The notes under the pieces: model-generated
Seen by the model: only the letters and a program-made list of their open reading frames with translations
Told to the model about the DNA's origin: nothing
Database searches by the model: none
Position numbers and translations under genes: made by a program
Shown here: positions 29,088 to 38,751 of the stretch, in pieces
Numbering within the stretch: the first letter of the stretch is position 1
How the letters are laid out: every line of letters starts with the position of its first letter
Source: JAIQFR01 sp041494445
GTDB lineage: Bacteria > Acidobacteriota > Polarisedimenticolia > Polarisedimenticolales > JAIQFR01
NCBI GenBank assembly: GCA_041494445.1
Contig: JBGQAU010000018.1
Location: 1 to 41,634 of the forward strand
DNA: 41,634 nucleotides
Direction: 5' to 3'

Positions 29088-29115
29088 TTGACACGTCGCC
29101 GGATCGGCGTATACT
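29088..29115 (+). promoter_or_regulatory. Sigma-70 promoter of the CreD-like gene
   Basis: TTGACA at 29088-29093 (perfect -35) and TATACT at 29110-29115 are 16 bases apart. Transcription should begin near 29122. A palindrome overlaps the -10 and start site. Confidence 0.85.
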
Positions 29116-29130
29116 TTGTTATGTAAAGTA
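29112..29130. promoter_or_regulatory. Operator palindrome over the -10 of the CreD-like gene
   Basis: TACTTTGTTATGTAAAGTA has perfect six-base arms (TACTTT/AAAGTA) around seven bases. It covers the -10 hexamer and the likely start of transcription, the classic position for a repressor. The ACTTTG/TAAAGT arms resemble sites I associate with PadR-type regulators, but no PadR gene is present nearby, so the regulator is unassigned. Confidence 0.65.
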
Positions 29131-29160
29131 CTCTATGAAATGGAAACAGACGGAGGCCCC

Positions 29161-30384
29161 ATGACCAAGCGCATCGCCGCCATCGCCCTGATCTTCGTCC
29201 TGACGTCGATCGCCTGGGCGATCCTGGGCGCCACGATCCTCGTCCGCACCTACAAGGCCGGCCCGGTCCTGGGGGGAAAGGTGGCGTCCACGTGGGGCGC
29301 CCCCCACGAGCAGGGGCCCCCGTCGGCCACGTTCTCGGAGAAGGTGGCGAAGGTCGTCGAAACGGTGGAAGACGGCCGCAAGGTCTCCCGAACGCAGGAG
29401 GAGTGCGTCGTCACCCCGCTGCCACTCGAGCGCAGCCGCGTGAAGGTGGCGATCGACCTCGAATCCCGCCGGAAGGGGCTTCTCTGGTACTCCACCTACG
29501 CGGTTTCCTTCGAAGGGGAATACACGTTCCGGAACCCCGACGCCAACGAGAGGCGCGTCGAGCTCCGCCTCCTTCTTCCGACGCCGCAGGCGATTTACGA
29601 CGGGCTGTCCCTGAGTTTGGACGGAGCCCCGCTGGAGCCCGAGCTCGGCAAGGCCGCCGCGACCGCGTCAGCGAACGTCGCTGCGGGTGCTTCGGCGACC
29701 CTGAAGGTGGCCTACCGGTCCCAAGGGCTGGGTTCGTGGAAGTACCGCCTCGGCTCCGAGGTCGCCCGGGTGAGGGACTTCCGCCTCGAGATGGCCACGA
29801 ACTTCCGCGACGTGGACTTCCCCGACAACTCGCTCTCGCCGACATCCAGGCGCGAGACCGCCGAGGGAGCGGAGACGGTGTGGAGCTACGCGAACCTCGT
29901 GTCGGGTTACGAGATCGGGATGACGATGCCCGAGAAGCTCCAGCCCGGCCCGCTGGCAGGCCGCATCTCCTTCTTCGCCCCCGTGTCGCTCCTGTTCTTC
30001 TTCTTCCTGATGTTCGTGCTGACGACGCTACGGAGGATCGAGCTGCACCCGATGAACTACTTCTTCCTGGCGGCGGCGTTCTTCTCCTTCCACCTCCTGC
30101 TCGCCTACCTCGTGGACCACGTCTCGGTGCACGCGGCGTTCGCGACCGCCTCCGCGGTCTCCGTGTTCCTGGTGGTGAGCTACCTGAGGCTCGTGACAGG
30201 CATGCGGTTCGCCGCGGTGGAGGCGGGGCTGACACAGATCCTCTACCTGGTGCTTTTCTCCTACGCCTTCTTCTTCCGGGGATACACAGGCCTCACCCTC
30301 ACCATCGGCTCGATCCTCACCCTGTTCGTGGTCATGCAGGCCACGGGGAGGATCCGCTGGTCCGAGCGGTTCGGGGAAAAGTGA
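29161..30384 (+). CDS. CreD-like inner-membrane protein
   Basis: The 407-residue protein has one N-terminal membrane helix (about 5-27), a large extracytoplasmic beta-rich domain (about 28-265) and five or six closely packed C-terminal helices (about 270-398, with LTTLRRIELHPMNYFFLAAAF in parts). This is the layout of CreD-family proteins, which are tied to envelope integrity and beta-lactam response in enterobacteria. The function in other phyla is unproven. ATG 29161 follows GGAGG by four bases. A strong promoter with an overlapping operator precedes it, so expression is probably repressed until a signal arrives. It converges on the adenosylhomocysteinase gene with 19 bases between stops. 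Confidence 0.78.
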   Translation: MTKRIAAIALIFVLTSIAWAILGATILVRTYKAGPVLGGKVASTWGAPHEQGPPSATFSEKVAKVVETVEDGRKVSRTQEECVVTPLPLERSRVKVAIDLESRRKGLLWYSTYAVSFEGEYTFRNPDANERRVELRLLLPTPQAIYDGLSLSLDGAPLEPELGKAAATASANVAAGASATLKVAYRSQGLGSWKYRLGSEVARVRDFRLEMATNFRDVDFPDNSLSPTSRRETAEGAETVWSYANLVSGYEIGMTMPEKLQPGPLAGRISFFAPVSLLFFFFLMFVLTTLRRIELHPMNYFFLAAAFFSFHLLLAYLVDHVSVHAAFATASAVSVFLVVSYLRLVTGMRFAAVEAGLTQILYLVLFSYAFFFRGYTGLTLTIGSILTLFVVMQATGRIRWSERFGEK

Positions 30385-30388
30385 TCGT

Positions 30389-30401
30389 GGGGATCGTCCC
30401 C
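30389..30401. terminator. Short hairpin between convergent genes
   Basis: GGGGA-TCG-TCCCC forms a five-base GC stem between the CreD-like stop and the adenosylhomocysteinase stop. It has no T run on either side, so any terminator role is weak. Confidence 0.25.
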
Positions 30402-30403
30402 GG

Positions 30404-31906
<1,503 letters not shown>

Positions 31907-32045
31907 GCGCTTCTCCTCCGCGGCGGGCCCGCGCATCGCAGCCCGGTCTCGTTGAGATCCGCTGCATTATGACATTTGGGAGGAAACGGCGCCCGGCATG
32001 TGGGCTGCTGAGAATCCAGTGGGTCTCCGGCAGGCGCGAATTCAC

Positions 32046-32459
32046 TCACGCGGCGATGTGCCACACGATCCTCTGGTCGGGTGCGATCGCCTTGAGGAGC
32101 CGCTCCACCTTCTCGACGGTCGGCATCGCCCGTCCCTGCTCGTATCGGGCGTACGCGTTTTTTGAGCGTTGCCCCAGCCTCTCGGCGGCCTCGGCCAGCG
32201 TGAGCCCCTGACGTTCCCGCTGCCGGCGCAAGAGGAGCGCCAAAAGGACGCCCAAGCGATTCCCCCCGATTTCGAACGTCTCGCAGCCTGTCGGATAGAC
32301 CGTGGCTCGAAAGCCTTTCACACCCGCCATCGTTTCGATGAGATCCTCCGCCATCGCGAGCGCTTCCCGCTTTGTGCGTCCCTGGGTGACCGCATCGAGC
32401 GCCGGGATCTCCACCAACCAGAACCTGCCGTCCCTCTTGATTCGCCCTGGGAACCTCAT
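32046..32459 (-). CDS. hicB: HicB-family antitoxin with C-terminal helix-turn-helix
   Basis: The 137-residue protein has an N-terminal HicB fold (about 1-50, FWLVEIPALDAVTQGRTKREALAMA), which in known systems folds over the HicA toxin. A Cro/CI-type helix-turn-helix follows (about 78-125, LTLAEAAERLGQRSKNAYARYEQGR). AAGGAG lies five bases before the ATG. It should neutralise HicA and repress its own promoter. The upstream hicA is damaged, so this may now be an orphan antitoxin or plain regulator. The 18-base palindrome in the promoter at 32596-32613 is the likely binding site. Confidence 0.85.
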   Translation of the reverse strand: MRFPGRIKRDGRFWLVEIPALDAVTQGRTKREALAMAEDLIETMAGVKGFRATVYPTGCETFEIGGNRLGVLLALLLRRQRERQGLTLAEAAERLGQRSKNAYARYEQGRAMPTVEKVERLLKAIAPDQRIVWHIAA

Positions 32460-32466
32460 CGCCTCT

Positions 32467-32586
32467 CCTTGGCACGTACTCTGTGAATGAGCCGTTGGCG
32501 CTGACCCACACGTCGTGCTTGCCTCCGTGGCGCTGCAGCGTCCAACCCAGCTTGCGGAGTCGGCGCTCCAGCTCCCGCCGTTTCAT
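32467..32586 (-). pseudogene. hicA: hicA toxin, 3' end missing
   Basis: From ATG 32586 the first 40 codons read as a HicA mRNA-interferase fold: MKRRELERRLRKLGWTLQRH, then the catalytic-type GGKHD (His24), and end at EYVPR. In intact HicA this is followed by His-x-Glu-Ile and about 20 residues of the last helix plus a stop. Here the frame runs straight into the ribosome site and coding sequence of hicB, out of its frame, and stays open for far longer than any HicA. The simplest reading is a deletion of the last 20 or so codons. A residual peptide could be made but is unlikely to fold as a toxin. Confidence 0.65.
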
Positions 32587-32592
32587 GGCCTC

Positions 32593-32621
32593 AATGTACA
32601 CCTATACGTGTACCAGCGCAA
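32593..32621 (-). promoter_or_regulatory. Promoter of the hicAB locus
   Basis: On the reverse strand TTGCGC (32616-32621) and TACATT (32593-32598) are separated by exactly 17 bases. The predicted start of transcription falls at or next to the A of the hicA ATG (32586), so the hicA message would be leaderless, while hicB has its own strong ribosome site. Confidence 0.6.
32596..32613. promoter_or_regulatory. Palindromic operator in the hicAB promoter
   Basis: GTACAC-CTATAC-GTGTAC is a perfect six-base inverted repeat centred between the -35 and -10. HicB proteins with a helix-turn-helix are known to bind such sites to autoregulate, so this is the likely HicB site. Confidence 0.7.
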
Positions 32622-32857
32622 CATGGGCGCAGGAAGAGAGCTGGTTTCGCGGGAGTTTCGAAAGACTCGTGGATCTGGGCCGGACCGCAGACCCGTTCGC
32701 CGATTTGTTGTTACCGAGTGTTTTGGCTCGGCACCCACACCAAGTATCACAACCGTACCATTTCAGTAGAGATTGCGGATTGCCGAGCTTTCTTGCGTGC
32801 CCTCGCGGACGCGCCTACCGCGGTTCGTTTAAGGGACCTTCCGTCCGGCTGTTCACG
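32622..32857. other. Noncoding stretch between hicAB and the secreted protein
   Basis: No gene with recognisable homology is seen on either strand. The base composition is more AT-rich than the core genes. The only structured element nearby is the terminator at 32858-32897. Confidence 0.4.
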
Positions 32858-32897
32858 GAAGAAAAGAGCGGCGGCGAGCCGCCCGCCCGCCGCCGCT
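32858..32897 (-). terminator. Intrinsic terminator of the large secreted protein gene
   Basis: On the reverse strand a ten-base GC stem (32888-32897 pairing with 32867-32876) is followed by CTTTTCTT. It lies about 35 bases beyond the stop codon at 32931. Confidence 0.85.
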
Positions 32898-32930
32898 GCA
32901 AGAAGAAAACGGGACGCCGGAACGGTCCGC

Positions 32931-35786
32931 CTACTTGGCCTGGAGCTTGAACGTCACCGAGGCAACGTTTCCTACGTAGCGGTTCGCGTCCGCGCCCGCC
33001 GGAGTGAAGGTGGACGTGAGCGTGCAGTTCGCGTTCTTCTGGGTCAGCTTGAGCGTCGTCGCCGCGACGCCGCTTGCATCGGTCGTCGCCGAGGCCGACT
33101 GGGAACCGAGCTGGAACGCAATCACCCTGCCGGCCAGGGGCTTGCTCTGACTGTCCTTGAGCACTGCACTCAAGTTGATGGTCTTGTTCGGCCCGCCGCT
33201 GAGCGCCCCGGTGTAGGCCACCGACGTCGGCTTCCTGTCGACCGTGTAAGTAGCGGCGCTGGGAAGCGCGGAGCTGTAGAGGGAGTCGCCCGCGAACGTC
33301 GCGGACGCGGAGTAGGTTCCGGCATCGAGCCCCAGGAGGTGGGTCGTCGACGCGATGCCGGACGAGTTGGTCGCCGCCGATCCGCCGGCCTCGGCGCCGA
33401 TGGCGAACGTTATGGTCCGGCCGGGCACGACGGAGCCCAGCTCGTCCACGAGGGAGCCTGTCAAGTTCGTCAGCGTGTCGTACACGCCGTGCTGGTCCCC
33501 GAGGTAGCCGATGGTCACGTCGCGCTTGCGGACGAGGACGGTGCGGGTATCCGAGGGACAGGGGGGGACTTCGTCCTTATCGCACACGGTCAGAGTGGCG
33601 GTGTAGGTTCCAGGCGCCGAGTACGCATGCTGCACGCTCGGCCCGCCGGTCGCGCTCGGGCTGCCGTCGCCGAAGGACCACTGGTACTGCAGGGTCGCCT
33701 GGTCAGCTGCGCCCGGATCCGTCGCGCTGCCGTTGAAGGCCACCGGCGCGCCCCAGGGCGCCGTGGTGTCCGGACCGGCATGGACGACGGGCGGCACGTT
33801 CGAGACCGGGATCGTGAGCGCCTTCGTTGACTGGTTGCCGGCGAGGTCTGTCGCCACGAGCTGACCGCTGAAAGTGGCGTTGTCCTGGAAGGTGTGGAAT
33901 GGGCTGAAACCGTACGCAACGCCGTGGTCGGAGAAGTTCCAGACCCAGTTCACCGTGTCGATGCAGTTGTCCACGGCCCCGGCCGCGGAGAACTGGATGG
34001 GCGAGCCCTCCGCTCCGCTGTACGAGGCGTTCACGTTGGTGAGGTCGGGCGGCGTGTTGTCCTTCTGGACGGGGCCAAGGTCCACCTGACCCGAGGGCCC
34101 CGTCAGGTCCAGAGTGGTGCCGGTGATAGGAATGGGCAACAGCGGGACGTTGATGATGTCGTTACAACCTGTGATCGGATCGCATTCCTGACCGGCAACA
34201 CCCACGACGACCTCGAAGTCGAGCGAAGGACTGGTCGTGGGATTCGCAAGCTGGTACACCGCGTCGGCCCCCTCCGGGACCCGACAGCTCACCCTGAAGG
34301 GATCATCCTGCGGGCTGGGAGGGAACGTCAGCGTATCGGGCCCCGTACCCGGCGTTCCGTCGTAGAGGACCGTGCGGTCGGTCGAGAAGTTCTGAGGAGT
34401 CACATTCGCATTCAGCGTGAGGGTCAGGGCGACACACGCCTCGACGGGAGGAACGACCGGGACGCAGAGGAGCTGGAAGTCGTCCTCCCCGATGGTGCAC
34501 GGGTACACGGGATCACCGCCGAAGCCGAGCGGGCAATCCCCGCACAGGCTCTCGGAGACACCCCCCACGCTGAAGGAGCTGCCCTCGATCAGAACCGAGA
34601 GGTCCGCCTCGACGCCCACGCACAAGTCTCCGTGACCGGGATCGAGGGTGTCCACCATGCCAGGCGTCTCGCCCTGACGCACGAGCGATGACTGGTACTG
34701 CAAGGAGACCTTGGAGTTCGGCTTCCAGTCCGTGAACAACCGGAGGTCTCCCTGAAAGCCCCAGCCGGAATCGGAGAGGTCGACCGGCTGGTTGAAGAAG
34801 TCGTGGCTCCCCGACATGGGGAACGAGATGTTGGCGGTCGTCAGAGCCTTCACCCCGCTCGTGACCTCTTCGAGGCCCGTCCCCACGCCTTGACCCGCGG
34901 ATTCGAGCGCCACTTCGACGTGGCACCTTCCGGAGCAGCCGTCGCCAGGCAGGAGGTTCCCATCATCGCAATTCTCCGCACCGTCGACGATGCCGTTACC
35001 GCAGAGGATCGAACTGACCCCCGCTCCGCGCACCAGGATGGAGGGCGAGCCGGTCACGCCTCCCAGGCCGATGAATTGACCCGGGACGTTGGTGGCAATC
35101 GCGAGCGCGTCGAAGCTCTCGGGCCATGCGATGAAACTCGCGTCCGACGTGCATTTCCAACCCGACATGTTGGCGTTCTTCACGTTGGATAGCGCCGGAT
35201 CGGTCGCGACGACCTGAACCTCGCGGGAGCATCCGTCTTGCCGGACGACAGAGAACTTGCCAAACGGCTCCAGAACCGACACTTCGGTCGGCTGCGAGGA
35301 CATGTAGCAGCCCAACGTGACATAGGCACCCGTGCTCTGGGCTCCTCCGGCGAAACTAAGGGCATCCCGGACGAACGTCTTGGCATCCGGCCTGACCCGA
35401 GCACTCGAGCCAGGGTGGGTTCCGATCGCGATGACGTTTCCCGTCACTGCGCTCCCCCACACGTCTCGATTCGCGACCGCCGCGGCCAGAGAGCTGCTTC
35501 CCAGGCACATCCCGTCCCCGAGGACGATCGCCCGGTAGGTCGCGAACTCCGCCGCGGTCATCGCGGCCCATTCAGTGTCGCTGGCCACGACCACCGTGTA
35601 GCCGGCGGCGGCGGCCTCGACGACCTCGACGTTCGAAGCAGCTTTGCGAACCGTACTGCCGAGTACCAGGACAGAGTTCCCGTCCGGCGCCTGTGCGGCG
35701 TGGGCCGTACCCCCACCGAGCGCGAGGACGCAGAGCGAGAGAATCGCAACCCTGAAATTCACCCCACCCCTAAAGACCTGCGACAT
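32931..35786 (-). CDS. Secreted multi-domain protein (DUF4215, PKD, Ig-like repeats)
   Basis: The 951-residue protein has a signal peptide (about 1-30, ending TAHAAQ). An N-terminal alpha/beta region follows, with Val/Ala-rich strands and scattered cysteines. A DUF4215-type Cys-rich repeat lies at about 262-291 (CGNGIVDGAENCDDGN then GDGCSGRC). A long beta-rich part comes next, then a PKD-like domain (about 580-660), a clear PKD domain (about 665-755, YQWSFGDGSPSATGG) and two Ig-like domains (about 757-848 and 849-950). These are typical extracellular adhesion or surface-display modules, common in Myxococcota and Acidobacteriota. No anchor or sorting tail is seen, so export may simply be Sec-dependent. 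ATG 35786 has GGGAGGAG upstream. The enzymatic role, if any, is unknown. Confidence 0.8.
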   Translation of the reverse strand: MSQVFRGGVNFRVAILSLCVLALGGGTAHAAQAPDGNSVLVLGSTVRKAASNVEVVEAAAAGYTVVVASDTEWAAMTAAEFATYRAIVLGDGMCLGSSSLAAAVANRDVWGSAVTGNVIAIGTHPGSSARVRPDAKTFVRDALSFAGGAQSTGAYVTLGCYMSSQPTEVSVLEPFGKFSVVRQDGCSREVQVVATDPALSNVKNANMSGWKCTSDASFIAWPESFDALAIATNVPGQFIGLGGVTGSPSILVRGAGVSSILCGNGIVDGAENCDDGNLLPGDGCSGRCHVEVALESAGQGVGTGLEEVTSGVKALTTANISFPMSGSHDFFNQPVDLSDSGWGFQGDLRLFTDWKPNSKVSLQYQSSLVRQGETPGMVDTLDPGHGDLCVGVEADLSVLIEGSSFSVGGVSESLCGDCPLGFGGDPVYPCTIGEDDFQLLCVPVVPPVEACVALTLTLNANVTPQNFSTDRTVLYDGTPGTGPDTLTFPPSPQDDPFRVSCRVPEGADAVYQLANPTTSPSLDFEVVVGVAGQECDPITGCNDIINVPLLPIPITGTTLDLTGPSGQVDLGPVQKDNTPPDLTNVNASYSGAEGSPIQFSAAGAVDNCIDTVNWVWNFSDHGVAYGFSPFHTFQDNATFSGQLVATDLAGNQSTKALTIPVSNVPPVVHAGPDTTAPWGAPVAFNGSATDPGAADQATLQYQWSFGDGSPSATGGPSVQHAYSAPGTYTATLTVCDKDEVPPCPSDTRTVLVRKRDVTIGYLGDQHGVYDTLTNLTGSLVDELGSVVPGRTITFAIGAEAGGSAATNSSGIASTTHLLGLDAGTYSASATFAGDSLYSSALPSAATYTVDRKPTSVAYTGALSGGPNKTINLSAVLKDSQSKPLAGRVIAFQLGSQSASATTDASGVAATTLKLTQKNANCTLTSTFTPAGADANRYVGNVASVTFKLQAK

Positions 35787-35889
35787 GTTTCTCCTCCCCA
35801 ACGTGAAAGGTGAAAGGACGGATTACCGTCAGCGTGGAATCGTGGGATCGAACGCTTGGACGATCCGAGACCCGTAGCGGAGGGGCGCG

Positions 35890-36453
35890 GCCCCTTTCGC
35901 TCGAGAGCGTAACGCAAAAGACCTGGGTGGGACCCGGGGTGGTGCGGTCGAAGACCCCGTTGAGGATCGAGCTCTGCGTGAAGTCGTGGGTGGGCTTGCC
36001 GTCGCGAAGCGTCCGCCGAAACCCACCGGTGTCGACCGCTCTCACGAGGAGCCCCGCATCGTCGTAGGTGTCACGCCGGATGGCGTTCGCGCCCATCCCG
36101 GCGTAGATCGAGCTGCAACCGTCGAGCGACGTGCAGCCCGCGACCGCGATCGAGTCGACGGCGAGCGACGGCTTATCATCGGACATCGGGAACCGGGTAA
36201 CCCCGCGGTCGGGAGAACTCCGGACACCATCTCCGGCCGTGGCGATCCGGATATCGTCGGCGTTCGCGCGGTTCACCGCCACAGCGGTGGCTCGACCCGC
36301 TCCGCCGCCCGGAAAGAAATGGAAGCTCGGTGCGGGACTGATCGAGTAGCGTTACGACCCCGAGAAGGGCCCGGAAACGGCCGGCACCGCGATGACGAGG
36401 CCGTCGAGACTGGAGCTTGCTCCGATCCGGATCCGATCCACCGTCGCTGACAT
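35890..36453 (-). pseudogene. Decayed BNR/beta-propeller-type gene fragment
   Basis: One reverse frame reads as a run of sialidase-like (BNR) repeat sequence. RATAVAVNRANADDIRIATAG and then DDKPSLAVDSIAVAG, IYAGMGANAIRRDTYDDAGLL and DFTQSSILNGVF...TTPGPTQVF keep the spacing of propeller repeats (RATAVAVNPANPDDIWIGTAGG-type), but the usual W-K-S-x-D-G-G-x-T-W turns are eroded. A stop codon (TAA, 36352-36354) cuts the frame after 33 codons from ATG 36453, and no start, signal peptide or ending is evident. It lies just upstream of the secreted protein gene, behind a strong promoter, and looks like the wreck of a large secreted propeller protein. Confidence 0.55.
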
Positions 36454-36516
36454 GGTGTCGCATCCGATCACTGCCCCCCAAGACCGCCTCGGAAATTAAT
36501 GGACTACTATTATCCT

Positions 36517-36543
36517 ATTATACCCATTTCCTCCACCTGTCAA
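36517..36543 (-). promoter_or_regulatory. Strong reverse-strand promoter
   Basis: On the reverse strand consensus TTGACA (36538-36543) and consensus TATAAT (36517-36522) are 15 bases apart, a little shorter than ideal, in an AT-rich patch. It points at the decayed propeller gene and, beyond it, the 951-residue secreted protein, and may now serve the latter. Confidence 0.6.
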
Positions 36544-36926
36544 GGACCTCTCCTGGCCCCACGACGTGTCTGATCTCGTGCGAACGCGCGGATCCCGAAC
36601 CCCTTCCAACGTGGAGCAACACCGGGACGGGAAGGGAATTCCATCGCCGCAACCCAACATCGGGGCTCACCCTGACCGTCCCAGGGCCGACGAGGATCTC
36701 TTCGCTTCCCGAGATGGGCGCGAGCCTTTGGCGCGCAACGCGGCTGTCAGGCCTCCCGGACGCCTACGGTCCTCTCGGTCACGCAGCGGCAGGGCGGCGG
36801 CGCAGTCTCCGCGCCGGGGCTGAGCCGGGCACACGAGGACACGCCCCACCGGCACCTTCGGCGCTGGCCCGCCGGGCCCCCCCCGAGAGCGATTCGAAGG
36901 GGATAAGAGGATCAAACTGCGGATCC

Positions 36927-36952
36927 AAGGGCCCGTCCGTGAAGGGGCCCTT
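36927..36952. repeat. GC-rich hairpin near scar A
   Basis: AAGGGCCC (36927-36934) pairs with GGGCCCTT (36945-36952) around ten bases, with no T run on either side. A comparable hairpin (GAAGCGGA/TCCGCTTC near 39041-39065) sits at the matching place before the second HNH scar. Confidence 0.4.
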
Positions 36953-37009
36953 GTGTCGCCCAGCTGCCCCGCGCCGACACCACCACCCAAACTCACTCTC
37001 CTCCTGGTT

Positions 37010-37236
37010 CCCGCGCCGCCGCCCCGGCTACGTGATCGATCACGTCAGGGCGCTGAAGGAGGGCGGCGCGGACGATCCGTGGCAGGCCGTGCAGGACACG
37101 AGGCATGGGTGGGAGGGAAACGACACATCGCAGGTTTTCATTCGTCCGAACCCGTGCCTCGCGATCCCCAGCCAGCCCTCGCCAGCTAACGATTGCTCGA
37201 CCCAATGGTGCGTTTCCCGAGGCACGAACTTTCGCT
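37010..37236 (+). repeat. Scar A: diverged repeat with HNH endonuclease remnant
   Basis: The frame at 37023-37082 reads PGYVIDHVRALKEGGADDPW, the core of HNH endonucleases (consensus PGYVIDHxxPLKxGGADDPSNMQW), cut off right after. The following 150 bases end in a segment (37173-37230) that also occurs in scar B and encodes a MVRFPRHE-like start. Compared with scar B it has an extra piece of about 80 bases. It marks the left edge of the cassette that follows. Confidence 0.6.
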
Positions 37237-37253
37237 GGCGCGGCACAAGCGAT

Positions 37254-37469
37254 TTACTTTTTTCCGAAAATGGCCCAACCGAGTAGGATGCCGATGCCGA
37301 GGGTAAGCAAGGTGGGTATCCACATCCAACTGATACCGCCCATCATCCCGCGCCCCATCATGCCGCCGCTCAGCGTTGCTCCTGTCATCGCCCCGCCGCC
37401 GAAGAGAAGGAAAAGCACTACTACGACGACGAAGGCGATGACGAAGGCTGTTTTGTTCGTTGGGTTCAT
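37254..37469 (-). CDS. Small Met/Gly-rich membrane protein
   Basis: A 71-residue protein with two membrane helices (about 7-24 and 47-67) joined by a loop GGMMGRGMMGG rich in Met and Gly. It ends in a short basic tail (FGKK). Met-rich loops of this sort are common near copper and other soft-metal handling genes, but no metal function can be claimed from the sequence alone. ATG 37469 has GGAG about nine bases upstream. It is the last gene of the reverse-strand cassette between the two HNH scars. Confidence 0.65.
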   Translation of the reverse strand: MNPTNKTAFVIAFVVVVVLFLLFGGGAMTGATLSGGMMGRGMMGGISWMWIPTLLTLGIGILLGWAIFGKK

Positions 37470-37561
37470 GGGATTAGTCTCCTTGCCAAAAAGCCGCTCA
37501 TCTGGATCACTTGAGGCCTGCAATCACACGCTGCAGCTTGGTTCTGGCTTCCACGGCAACC

Positions 37562-38491
37562 TCATGCGCCACCGAATCTTCTATGGGGCATCTCCATGGC
37601 TTTGGGACTGGACGGCCCGAACATGTAAGCCACCCCCGTGCGCAGCATGAAGGGGTCGCTGACGTCGGAGAGTCCAAACGCGGGCTCGAGACGCACCGAC
37701 CAGCGGGAAGACATGGCATATGTGAGAACGGGACCAAGGTAATGCTGCTGGGCGTTCCAGTGAAAGCCGAACCGCTGGTTATCCCCCAGCGCTCCGAACA
37801 TCTCCAAGCCATAGCCCAAGCGGCTCATGGAAAGCGCCGGTGGCGAAGGCGTGCCGGCCATCCCTGCCATCGAGACGTTCATCCAGGAGGGCTTGAAAAA
37901 CAGGCCCAAAGCGTACCCATAGTCGCTCCCATGGGGCGCTTGGAGAGCGGTTTCTCTGATGAAATTGACAGTCGCGTTCAGCCGATCCCAGTCGTGATGG
38001 ACAATCACACGCTGTTCGAACGTGCGGACCGGGGTATGGCGTGCGAGCGCCAGCGGTTCGGTCAAGTCTCCGGGGCCAAAGCCCGCGACCTCCATCTTGT
38101 ACAGGGCCGCCCCATTCAGATCCTCGTATTCACCGTACAGGGTCAGGTTCAGCAACCGATCGTCTCGGAACAGATGGAAATACGTGTTGAACCGCATGCC
38201 GCCGTAGGTGACGGGCAGACCATCGATCTTCTGGCCCTCGGCCATGACGCCGGCCGTCCAGCGCGAGGTCAGACCGTACTCGGCCATGAGCATCCCGGTG
38301 ACGAAGTTGCTTCCGTACCGCGCCAGTTGGAAATCCGGCAGAACCATCAACATCAACGATTGCTTTTCGAGCGGCGCACTGATCGCGGTGAAGTAGGGGT
38401 CCATGTTCATCTGGGCCGGCAACACACCCGACAGTGTCGCCCACAGCAGTCCAGCGAACAGGATTCCTTTCCAGTGCTTGGTCTTGGCCAT
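37562..38491 (-). CDS. Outer-membrane beta-barrel-like protein
   Basis: A 309-residue protein with a signal peptide (about 1-25, ending VLPAQ) and alternating amphipathic strands rich in aromatic residues (for example FNTYFHLFRDDRLLNLTLYGEYE), the pattern of a monomeric outer-membrane barrel. Strand-like GVAYMF near the end could be the last barrel strand, followed by a 14-residue tail. Such proteins are often annotated as hypothetical in metal-resistance neighbourhoods. ATG 38491 follows an AAGGGGA site. GC content is visibly lower than the core genes. It shares strand and cassette with the Met-rich protein and the DUF3309 protein. Confidence 0.65.
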   Translation of the reverse strand: MAKTKHWKGILFAGLLWATLSGVLPAQMNMDPYFTAISAPLEKQSLMLMVLPDFQLARYGSNFVTGMLMAEYGLTSRWTAGVMAEGQKIDGLPVTYGGMRFNTYFHLFRDDRLLNLTLYGEYEDLNGAALYKMEVAGFGPGDLTEPLALARHTPVRTFEQRVIVHHDWDRLNATVNFIRETALQAPHGSDYGYALGLFFKPSWMNVSMAGMAGTPSPPALSMSRLGYGLEMFGALGDNQRFGFHWNAQQHYLGPVLTYAMSSRWSVRLEPAFGLSDVSDPFMLRTGVAYMFGPSSPKAMEMPHRRFGGA

Positions 38492-38751
38492 GTGAAATCC
38501 CCTTGAAATCACAGCTTCACTTTCCGCGGCCGCAAGGCGTTGCTGATATTTTCAACCAGCATGCCATGCATTGGGCTTCCCCTGTGCTGCGAACTCGGAC
38601 TTGGCGTGGCCGGTGACACACTGACTTCGGAGCATGCCGCTTCAGTTGACTGAGATGCACGGCCAGGACATCATCGTGTCCGCTCATCTTTCTGCGGCGC
38701 CCATCCGGCAGGCCGGAGGGGTCATGGGCGTGTGGCCCGCCCTTAAAAGGG

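Larger units (their letters stand above)
36454..37253. other. Noncoding/degraded stretch with HNH scar A
   Basis: No intact gene is supported in these 800 bases. They hold the promoter at 36517-36543 for the reverse strand, a GC hairpin at 36927-36952, and the first of two HNH-nuclease scars (37023-37082). Long open frames on the plus strand show no family signature outside the scar and look accidental. Confidence 0.5.

Noticed and set aside
31907..32045. Possible S-adenosylhomocysteine riboswitch before ahcY
   Set aside because: The conserved GAGGAGCGCUGC-type core and pseudoknot partner were not found; only the ribosome site GGAGGAG resembles part of it.
36417..37286. 289-codon forward open frame
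   Set aside because: Low-complexity Arg/Pro/Ser content and no start signals; only its HNH-like 20 residues near 37023-37082 are meaningful, and these are recorded as a scar.
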